DNA from: DAOPYE01 sp035352715 | Lineage (GTDB): Bacteria > Acidobacteriota > Holophagae > Holophagales > Holophagaceae | Length of the DNA stretch: 6,656 nt | Assembly (NCBI GenBank): GCA_035352715.1 | Contig: DAOPYE010000118.1 | Location: forward strand, 1 to 6,656 | Direction of reading: 5' to 3' | Shown here: one piece after another, positions 1 through 6,656 of the stretch | Layout of the letters: every line of letters starts with the position of its first letter | Numbering within the stretch: the first letter of the stretch is position 1 | Made by a program: the position numbers and the translations under genes | The notes under the pieces: generated by a model | What the model was told of the DNA's origin: nothing | Seen by the model: only the letters and a program-made list of their open reading frames with translations | The model's database searches: none

Positions 1-2
1 TC

Positions 3-1492
3 GGCAACCGCTCCGAGGGCGTGGAGGAGCTGAAGCGCACGATCCTTTCGGTGGCTGGGAAACAGGACCCGCGGGTTCGAGCCGTGCCCGTGGGCTACGG
101 GGACGACATCGAATCCGAGCTGGTGAAGCTGGGGCGGGAGATCCAGCGCGATGAGAAACTGGCCGAGAGCTGCGCCCCCCGATGGCTGGCGCTGCAGTTG
201 CTGGAGCGACTGAAGGATGCCGAGGCCCTGGTCGAGGAAAGCCACGCGAAAAGCGCGATTCTCGCCCAGCGCGCGGCGAGCCTTGCATTCCTGGAATCCC
301 ACCTGGGCGCGGACGGGGCCACGCTGCTGGCCGAACGGCGCTACGGCTTCACCCACGGCCTGGTGAAAGAAGCCCTGGTGCTATCCAAGCCCACCGCCCC
401 GGATCTCACGGCCCGCCTGGATGCGCTACTCACGCATCGGTGGCTGGGCATCCCGATCTTCATCGCGATCATGATCGCCGTGTATTCGCTCACGTTCCTG
501 CTCGGCAAATACCCGCAGGACTGGATCGGCGCCGGCTTCGCCTGGCTGCATGACACCGCGCAGGCCCACATCCCCCCGGGCGAACTGGCCAGCCTGCTGG
601 TGGATGGCATCATCCCCGGCGTCGGCGCGGTGGTGGTTTTCGTGCCCGTGATCATGCTGCTCATGGGCTGCATCGCCTTCCTGGAAGACACGGGCTACAT
701 GGCCCGCGCCGCCTTCATCATGGATCGCCTGATGCACCTGATGGGGCTGCACGGCAAGAGCTTCATTCCCCTCATCATGGGCACGGGATGCAACGTGCCC
801 GCCGTCCAGGCGACGCGCACCATCGAAGCCAGGGAAGACCGCTTCATCACCATCCTGGTTTCGCCTCTCGTCAGCTGCTCGGCGCGCCTTCAGGTCTACA
901 TCCTGATCGCGGGTGCTTTCTTTCCACCCATCCAGGCCGCGTTCGTCCTCATCGGCCTGCACTTCCTGGGCTTCGGCCTGGCGATGCTCATGGGCAAGAT
1001 CCTGCGCCTAAGCCTGTTCCGCGGCATGAACAACCCCTTCGTCATGGAGCTGCCGCCCTACCGCATGCCCGTGCTGAAGGCCACGCTCATCCACATGTGG
1101 GAGAAGGGGTCCGTTTTCCTTAGCCGCGCGGGAACGGTGATCCTGGCGGGAGCCACGCTGGTGTGGTTCCTGTCCCACTACCCAGGCATCGCCAACCGCC
1201 AATGGGCCAGCGAACATCAGCTGCAGATCCAGGCCGTGAAGGATCAGCATCTGAGCCCTGAAGCCGAAGCCGACCGCATGGAGGCCGTGGATCTGGCCCA
1301 TGAAAGCCGGATCATGAACTCGAGCCTGGCGGCGCGTTTCGGCAAGGTGCTGCAGCCGGCCCTGGCCCCCATCTTCGATCCCCACCATCAGCGCCCGGAA
1401 GCCTGGAAAGACGGCGTGGCCCTCACGGCTGGATTCGCGGCGAAAGAGATCGTCGTCGGCACCCTGGCCGTGGTTCATCAAGCCAAGGCCGA
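3..1492 (+). CDS. feoB: Ferrous iron transporter FeoB, partial (N-terminus outside window, C-terminus in gap)
   Basis: FeoB is a GTPase-coupled inner-membrane Fe(II) importer. The reading frame is open from base 3 with no true start, so the G1-G4 motifs lie upstream. The first residues (GNRSEGVEELK) fit the end of the G domain. A soluble, mostly helical stretch follows to about base 430 (the NFeoB helical domain). The first membrane segment is WLGIPIFIAIMIAVYSLTFL, near bases 441-500. The pore motifs are clear: a GVGAVVVFVP segment, LEDTGYMARAAF, GTGCNVPA at 780-803, then SCSARLQVY at 873-899. A second membrane block follows, including GTVILAGATLVWFL, then a hydrophilic loop and GFAAKEIVVGTLAVV just before the gap at 1493. 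The last part of the membrane domain is unsequenced. About 496 codons are visible; the family usually has 700-800. The Gln in SCSARLQVY is unusual, since Pro is expected there. No FeoA gene is visible; it could lie upstream. Confidence 0.96.
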
Positions 1493-1592
1493 NNNNNNNN
1501 NNNNNNNNNNNNNNNNNNNNNNNNNNNNNNNNNNNNNNNNNNNNNNNNNNNNNNNNNNNNNNNNNNNNNNNNNNNNNNNNNNNNNNNNNNNN
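1493..1592. other. Assembly gap (100 N) hiding the feoB 3' end
   Basis: This is a run of exactly 100 N. FeoB proteins continue well over 100 residues past the AKEIVVGTL motif with further membrane helices. None of that is seen on the far side, where the sequence already leads into a small hydrophilic gene. The real gap is therefore likely several hundred bases, and the feoB stop codon lies inside it. Reading through the N run gives a false fusion of FeoB to an out-of-frame tail ending at 1739. Confidence 0.95.
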
Positions 1593-1627
1593 GCGAAAAC
1601 AAGGCGAACATGGTCGCGAGGTGCCCC

Positions 1628-1840
1628 ATGGATGCCAACCTTCAGACCCCCCTTTGCGCGTTCGGCTACAAGTTGCCGGGATATTTCATGGAATACGGCC
1701 CCATCCACGCCCGGGATGAAGCCGAGGCCCGCACCGTGATCCGCCAGCGCATCGGCGTAAAGCGACTGCCCATGGGCCTGCGCGTGTGGAATCTGGCAGA
1801 ACGCCCCCTGCGCCGCTGGCAGGTGGCGGACGCTTCCTGA
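1628..1840 (+). CDS. Small protein of unknown function, 70 aa
   Basis: I do not recognise this protein. It begins MDANLQTPLCAFGYKLPGYF, continues through a charged helix-like stretch (ARDEAEARTVIRQRIG) and ends in an Arg/Trp-rich tail (RVWNLAERPLRRWQVADAS). It has no signal peptide, membrane segment or metal-binding cysteine cluster, so it does not look like FeoC or the end of FeoB. ATG at 1628 was chosen because GAGGTG (1618-1623) lies just upstream. An in-frame ATG at 1610, with AAGG at 1601-1604, would add six residues. The frame is open back to the assembly gap, so a longer N-terminus cannot be excluded. A well-placed ribosome site, protein-like composition and position between two same-strand genes support a real gene; the lack of a recognised family is the main doubt. 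It may be co-transcribed with feoB, but the junction is unsequenced. Confidence 0.6.
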   Translation: MDANLQTPLCAFGYKLPGYFMEYGPIHARDEAEARTVIRQRIGVKRLPMGLRVWNLAERPLRRWQVADAS

Positions 1841-2006
1841 AGCCAGGCCGGGCGAGGGTAAACGCGAATGTCTTGTCCCAAAAACGGGCCAAAACGGGCA
1901 TCGGTCGCGGGTCAACCCGGATAGAATCGCTGAAAGCCAGGGCCCGTCTCGTGCTGTCCGCTCGTTCAGGCTGGGATCTTGGCGATTTGCGCATCCAAGG
2001 AATCCC
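1841..2006 (+). promoter_or_regulatory. Spacer upstream of glnS with short tandem repeat, probable promoter region
   Basis: This 166-base non-coding spacer is the likely place for a glnS promoter. It contains an imperfect tandem repeat, CCAAAAACGGG at 1878-1888 followed by CCAAAACGGG at 1889-1898, so the units repeat about once per helical turn. A -10-like TAGAAT occurs at 1922-1927, but no convincing -35 box sits at normal spacing, so I do not assign a promoter. The glnS ribosome site (AAGGA, 1997-2001) is partly paired in a possible hairpin, CTTGG 1978-1982 with CCAAG 1995-1999. The stem is only five pairs, so control by it is speculative. No terminator with a T run follows the small gene. 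Confidence 0.3.
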
Positions 2007-3582
<1,576 letters not shown>

Positions 3583-3589
<7 letters not shown>

Positions 3590-3604
3590 GTCGGCATTCA
3601 GGCT
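3583..3604 (+). terminator. Hairpin over the glnS stop codon, terminator-like
   Basis: AGCCTGAGT (3583-3591) pairs with ATTCAGGCT (3596-3604) around a CGGC tetraloop. That is nine pairs including one G-T wobble. The glnS TGA (3587-3589) is in the left arm. On the + strand the hairpin is followed by CCCCGGCCC rather than T residues, so it is not a classical intrinsic terminator. On the - strand it is followed by TTTCGTTTCG, a better tail, but no - strand gene is nearby. It may protect the glnS mRNA 3' end or attenuate read-through into the next gene; that role is inferred. Confidence 0.4.
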
Positions 3605-3651
3605 CCCCGGCCCGCCACGCCCGATATCCCGCATTGAACGATTCGGAAGCA

Positions 3652-3668
3652 TCGAAAGGTTCGAAATG
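3652..3668 (+). promoter_or_regulatory. Ribosome binding site in a hairpin loop, AICAR formyltransferase gene
   Basis: The Shine-Dalgarno sequence GAAAGG (3654-3659) lies six bases before the ATG at 3666 and fixes that start. TCGAA (3652-3656) and TTCGA (3660-3664) form a perfect five-pair inverted repeat whose three-base loop is AGG, the core of the ribosome site. The stem is short and AT-leaning, so it may have no effect. Confidence 0.45.
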
Positions 3669-4835
3669 AACGAGCTCAAACTCCGCTATGGCTGCAACCC
3701 CCACCAAGCCCCGGCCCGCATCTTCCGCGAGGAAGGACCGCTGCCGATCCAGGTGCTCTCCGGCGCGCCGGGGTACATCAACCTCTGCGACGCGCTCAAC
3801 GCCTGGCAGCTGGTGCGCGAGCTGAAAGCCGCCCTGGGACTTCCCGCGGCCTCCTCGTTCAAGCACGTCAGCCCCGCGGGCGCCGCCGTGGGCGTGCCGC
3901 TCTCCGAAGACCTCAAGAAGGCCTGCTTCGTGGACGACCTGGAGCTCACGCCCCTCGCCTCTGCCTACGCGCGTGCGCGCGGCGCGGACCGCATGTCGTC
4001 CTTTGGCGACTGGGCGGCCCTGTCCGATGTCTGCGACGAAGCCACCGCCAAGATCCTCAAACGCGAAGTCTCCGATGGCGTGATCGCGCCCGGATACACG
4101 CCCGAGGCGCTGGCGATCCTCAAAGCCAAGCGCGACGGCAAGTACCACGTCATCCAGATCGATCCCGCCTATGAGGCCCCGGAGCTGGAGGTCCGCGAGA
4201 TCTTCGGCGTTTCCTTCGAACAAAAGCGAAATACGCTGGTGCCAAGCTTCGACATGCTGAGCAAGATCGTGACCGAGCAGAAGGATCTGCCCGAGGCCGC
4301 CAAGCGCGATCTGGTGCTTTCGCTCATCACGCTGAAATACACCCAATCCAATTCCGTCTGCTACGCCTATGAAGGCCAGGCCATCGGCATCGGCGCGGGC
4401 CAGCAGTCGCGCGTTCACTGCACGCGTCTGGCGGGATCCAAGGCCGACAAGTGGTTCCTGCGCCAGCACCCCGACGTGCTGAACCTGAAGTTCAAGGCGG
4501 GCGTGGGCCGCGCCGAGCGCAACAACGCCATCGATCAGTATCTGGAAGACTGGCTCTCCCCGGCGGAAATCCAGCTCTGGGAGCAGAACTTCGAGGTGGT
4601 GCCCGCCTTCATGAGCATCGAGGAGAAACGCGCCTATCTCGCCACCCGCACGGGCGTTTCGCTGGGCTCGGATGCGTTCTTCCCCTTCCGGGATAACATC
4701 GACCGCGCCCACGCCAGCGGCGTGTCCTACATCGTCCAGCCCGGCGGTTCCGTGCGCGACGATGTCGTGATCGAGGCAGCCAACGGCTACAGCATGGTCA
4801 TGGCATTCACGGGAACGCGGCTGTTCCACCACTGA
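3666..4835 (+). CDS. purH: Stand-alone AICAR formyltransferase (PurH transformylase domain only), eukaryote-like
   Basis: The enzyme transfers a formyl group from 10-formyl-tetrahydrofolate to AICAR, giving FAICAR, the penultimate step of IMP synthesis. The 389-residue protein is complete and starts directly in the transformylase domain (MNELKLRYGCNPHQAPARIF). It lacks the N-terminal IMP cyclohydrolase (MGS-like) domain of about 200 residues found in bifunctional PurH. The sequence closely follows human ATIC from about residue 200 to its end: GAPGYINLCDALNAWQLV, FKHVSPAGAAVGVPLSED, YARARGADRMSSFGD, KYTQSNSVCYA, GIGAGQQSRVHCTRLAG, SDAFFPFRDN and the terminal LFHH. Lys66-His67 align with the human catalytic Lys266-His267. 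The start is set by GAAAGG six bases upstream. It lies 76 bases after glnS on the same strand. A separate IMP cyclohydrolase must exist elsewhere in the genome if the pathway is complete. The symbol purH is used for the transformylase activity only. Confidence 0.95.
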   Translation: MNELKLRYGCNPHQAPARIFREEGPLPIQVLSGAPGYINLCDALNAWQLVRELKAALGLPAASSFKHVSPAGAAVGVPLSEDLKKACFVDDLELTPLASAYARARGADRMSSFGDWAALSDVCDEATAKILKREVSDGVIAPGYTPEALAILKAKRDGKYHVIQIDPAYEAPELEVREIFGVSFEQKRNTLVPSFDMLSKIVTEQKDLPEAAKRDLVLSLITLKYTQSNSVCYAYEGQAIGIGAGQQSRVHCTRLAGSKADKWFLRQHPDVLNLKFKAGVGRAERNNAIDQYLEDWLSPAEIQLWEQNFEVVPAFMSIEEKRAYLATRTGVSLGSDAFFPFRDNIDRAHASGVSYIVQPGGSVRDDVVIEAANGYSMVMAFTGTRLFHH

Positions 4836-5049
4836 GCGCGAGTGATTCACGGAGAACTTCTTCCCCCACGCCCCGTGGTTCATCCTGAGGGGCAGCGGGA
4901 GCTGTACCCGGGATTCGTCTCGATGTTCACGGACGAACCCTGCCATTGATCACAGGAACACCAACTTCGACCGAAAGCTGTATCTCCGGAGGCCCCTTCG
5001 ACATCAGATGCCAATGAAGCATTTCACGTGTTTCTTTCCAGGAGAGCCC
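4836..5049 (+). promoter_or_regulatory. Intergenic region with inverted repeats, probable xfp control region
   Basis: This 214-base spacer is the longest in the window and has no supported gene. Near the formyltransferase end, CCACG-CCC-CGTGG (4866-4878) makes a small five-pair hairpin followed only by TT, a weak terminator candidate. Further on is an imperfect inverted repeat (4909-4942, listed separately), then TGATCA at 4947-4952 inside a CCTG/CAGG pair (4939-4942, 4953-4956). GGAGG at 4988-4992 is too far from any start to be the main ribosome site. No -35/-10 pair is convincing. The length and inverted repeats suggest that xfp has its own promoter and that a regulator may bind here; both are inference. 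Confidence 0.35.
4909..4942. repeat. Imperfect inverted repeat upstream of xfp
   Basis: The left arm CGGGATTCGTC (4909-4919) and right arm GACGAACCCTG (4932-4942) pair at ten of eleven positions. One pair is a G-T wobble and A4913/C4938 is the one mismatch; T4920-G4931 adds a further wobble, leaving a ten-base loop. The core TTCGTC/GACGAA is perfect. It ends 107 bases before the xfp ATG and has no following T run. It could be an operator or an mRNA hairpin. Confidence 0.4.
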
Positions 5050-5052
5050 ATG
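5040..5052 (+). promoter_or_regulatory. Ribosome binding site and start of xfp
   Basis: AGGAG at 5040-5044 lies five bases before the ATG at 5050, the best-placed ribosome site for the gene. In-frame ATGs at 5008 and 5014 would add 14 or 12 residues (MPMKHFTCFFPGEP) but have no ribosome site at normal distance; GGAGG at 4988-4992 ends 15 bases before 5008. The 5050 start is therefore preferred. Confidence 0.7.
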
Positions 5053-6656
5053 AGTCCAACCTCTTCACCTCAAACCAGCTCCGCGTGGCCCTCCAGACCC
5101 GTCACGCCCCTGGGGCCCGAAACCCTGAACAGCATCGAAGCATGGTGGCGGGCCGCCAATTACCTGTCCGTCGGGCAGATCTACCTGCTCGATAACCCGC
5201 TGCTGCACAAGCCGCTCACCATCGATCACATCAAGCCCCGCCTGCTGGGCCACTGGGGAACCACGCCCGGNNNNNNNNNNNNNNNNNNNNNNNNNNNNNN
5301 NNNNNNNNNNNNNNNNNNNNNNNNNNNNNNNNNNNNNNNNNNNNNNNNNNNNNNNNNNNNNNNNNNNNNNCCTCTTGCCACCAGCTGGCACGGGAACAAG
5401 TTCGTCAACCCGCTGACGGACGGCGTGGTGCTGCCCATCCTGCACCTGAACGGCTACAAGATCGCCAATCCCACGGTGCTCGCTCGCATCGGGGATGACG
5501 AACTTCAAGACCTCATGCGCGGCTACGGACACACGCCCTATCTTTTCGAAGGCGGATTCGAAGGGGAGGACCATCTGGCGGTCCACCAGCGCTTCGCCGC
5601 GCTGCTCGACGAGGCGCTCAACCACATTGCGCAGATCAAGGCGGACGCCCAAGCCGGCACCCTGAAGGGCCGTCCCCGCTGGCCCATGATCATTTTCAAA
5701 ACCCCCAAGGGATGGACCTGCCCTCCCGTCATCGACGGCAAGCAGGTGGAAGCCAGCTGGCGATCCCACCAGGTTCCCCTCGCCAATGCCCGCGATAGCG
5801 CGGAACACACCGCGATCCTGGAGCGCTGGCTCAAGTCCTACAAGCCCGAAGAACTCTTTGACGAGAGCGGTGCGCCCGTAGAGGTCATCCGCAGATTGGC
5901 CCCCAAGGGCACCAAGCGGATGAGCGCGATTCCGCACGCCAATGGCGGCGTCCTGCGCAAGGACCTGATCCTTCCGCCCCTTGAACCCCAGCAGGTGACC
6001 TTCAGCCACCGGGGCACCACCTTCGTCGAGGCCACACGCGTGCTTGGCGAATGGCTGACCGAGGTCATCCGGCTCAACCCGACCAACTTCCGCATTTTCG
6101 GTCCCGACGAAACCGCCTCAAATCGTCTGGCGCCGCCGGTCTTCACCGTCACCGACAAGCAGTTTGCCGGCGAGATCTGGCCCATCGACGAGAACATGGC
6201 GCCCACGGGCCGCGTGGTGGAGATGCTCTCCGAACACCAATGCCAAGGCTGGCTGGAAGGCTACCTGCTCACCGGACGACACGGATTGTTCTCCTCGTAC
6301 GAGGCCTTCATCCATATCGTGGACGCCATGGTCAATCAGCATGCGAAGTGGCTGAAGGTCACCCGGCACATCCCCTGGCGCGAACCCATCGCTTCCCTCA
6401 ACTACCTGCTGACCAGCCACGTCTGGCGGCAAGATCACAACGGCTTTTCCCACCAGGATCCAGGCTTCATCGATCACGTGGTGAACAAAAAAGCCGAGGT
6501 GGTGCGCGTCTACCTGCCGGCCGACGCCAACACCCTGCTCTACACCTACCGCCACTGCCTGAAGTCCCAGAACTACATCAATGTGGTGGTCGCGGGCAAG
6601 CAACCCGCGCCCCAATTCCTGAGCATGGAAGAGGCGCGCCTGCACTTCAAACGGGG
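5050..6656 (+). CDS. xfp: Xylulose-5-phosphate/fructose-6-phosphate phosphoketolase, partial (3' end outside window, internal gap)
   Basis: This thiamine-diphosphate enzyme splits xylulose 5-phosphate (and usually fructose 6-phosphate) with phosphate into acetyl phosphate and glyceraldehyde 3-phosphate (or erythrose 4-phosphate). Residues 1-74 contain WWRAANYLSVGQIYL and LLGHWGTTPG; His68 aligns with B. longum His64. The gap (5271-5370) hides the GHGG and GDGEAETG cofactor motifs. The frame resumes at 5371 (PLATSWHGNKFVNPLTDG) and carries GYKIANPTVLARI, KTPKGWTCPP, SWRSHQVPLANARD, FGPDETASNRL, SEHQCQGWLEGYLLTGRHG (with the Glu that activates the cofactor) and VWRQDHNGFSHQDPG, a substrate-binding His region. 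The window ends at EEARLHFKRG, about residue 620 once the gap is filled. Family members have about 790-830 residues, so some 200 C-terminal residues lie beyond. Acetate kinase or phosphotransacetylase often acts on the product, but neither gene is in view. Nothing suggests inactivation. Confidence 0.96.
   Translation, partial: MSPTSSPQTSSAWPSRPVTPLGPETLNSIEAWWRAANYLSVGQIYLLDNPLLHKPLTIDHIKPRLLGHWGTTPXXXXXXXXXXXXXXXXXXXXXXXXXXXXXXXXXXPLATSWHGNKFVNPLTDGVVLPILHLNGYKIANPTVLARIGDDELQDLMRGYGHTPYLFEGGFEGEDHLAVHQRFAALLDEALNHIAQIKADAQAGTLKGRPRWPMIIFKTPKGWTCPPVIDGKQVEASWRSHQVPLANARDSAEHTAILERWLKSYKPEELFDESGAPVEVIRRLAPKGTKRMSAIPHANGGVLRKDLILPPLEPQQVTFSHRGTTFVEATRVLGEWLTEVIRLNPTNFRIFGPDETASNRLAPPVFTVTDKQFAGEIWPIDENMAPTGRVVEMLSEHQCQGWLEGYLLTGRHGLFSSYEAFIHIVDAMVNQHAKWLKVTRHIPWREPIASLNYLLTSHVWRQDHNGFSHQDPGFIDHVVNKKAEVVRVYLPADANTLLYTYRHCLKSQNYINVVVAGKQPAPQFLSMEEARLHFKR
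5271..5370. other. Assembly gap (100 N) inside xfp
   Basis: This is a run of exactly 100 N between HWGTTPG and PLATSWH. In the B. longum enzyme, recalled from memory, about 118 residues separate these motifs, so about 350 bases are missing. The frame happens to be kept because 100 and the true length are both 1 modulo 3. The hidden part includes the main thiamine-diphosphate motif, so a literal translation would give a protein that looks deleted for its cofactor site. Confidence 0.95.

Noticed and set aside
21..1739. A continuous FeoB reading frame extending through the gap to 1739
   Set aside because: The part after the gap is low-complexity Arg/Pro-rich translation out of frame with the small gene and has no FeoB membrane helix. 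It exists only because the N run has no stop.
1832..1843. GCTTC-CT-GAAGC palindrome over the stop codon of the small gene as a terminator
   Set aside because: The stem is four or five pairs with a tiny loop and no T tract; palindromes of this size are expected by chance.
4866..4878. Hairpin CCACG-CCC-CGTGG as the terminator of the formyltransferase gene
   Set aside because: Only five pairs and two T residues follow, too weak to call as a terminator on its own; it is mentioned only in the intergenic description.
5008..5049. Upstream in-frame ATGs as the real start of xfp
   Set aside because: They lack a ribosome site at normal spacing, while the ATG at 5050 has AGGAG five bases before it.
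5065..6009. A 314-codon open frame on the - strand opposite xfp
   Set aside because: It reads through the N run and is antisense to clear phosphoketolase motifs on both sides of the gap.

Overview
The window is a GC-rich bacterial chromosomal fragment with five genes, all on the + strand. In order they are: the C-terminal two thirds of the ferrous-iron transporter FeoB; a 70-codon gene of unknown function; glutaminyl-tRNA synthetase (glnS); a stand-alone AICAR formyltransferase (the second half of PurH); and the first three quarters of a xylulose-5-phosphate/fructose-6-phosphate phosphoketolase (xfp). No tRNA, rRNA, CRISPR array, insertion sequence or phage gene is visible. The sequence itself does not fix the taxon. 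Direct glutaminylation by GlnRS, a single-domain AICAR formyltransferase and a phosphoketolase in a high-GC genome would fit an acidobacterial lineage such as Holophagae, but this is only a guess. The contig looks like a scaffold from a draft or metagenome assembly.

Three runs of exactly 100 N (1493-1592, 3256-3355, 5271-5370) interrupt feoB, glnS and xfp. Comparison with remembered family members shows that more sequence is missing than 100 bases in each case: roughly 70 codons in glnS, roughly 118 in xfp, and the whole C-terminal part of feoB. The runs are therefore fixed-length scaffold placeholders. The apparent frame change in glnS and the apparent fusion of feoB to downstream sequence are artefacts of this.

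Layout. 1-1492 is feoB, entered near the G5 region of its GTPase domain and running through the helical domain and most of the membrane domain. 1593-1840 holds a small basic protein gene whose upstream side is lost in the gap. 1841-2006 is a 166-base spacer with a short tandem repeat. 2007-3589 is glnS, whose stop codon lies in a 9-bp hairpin. 3666-4835 is the AICAR formyltransferase, with its Shine-Dalgarno sequence in the loop of a small hairpin. 4836-5049 is the longest intergenic spacer (214 bases), with an imperfect inverted repeat and probably the control region of the next gene. 5050 to the window end is xfp.

The genes do not form an obvious pathway: iron uptake, translation, purine synthesis and central carbon metabolism sit side by side as separate housekeeping functions. 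I found no strong case for a previously undescribed system. The most notable points are the AICAR formyltransferase, which resembles the eukaryotic ATIC enzyme and lacks an IMP cyclohydrolase domain, the unknown small gene next to feoB, and an unusual residue in a FeoB core motif.
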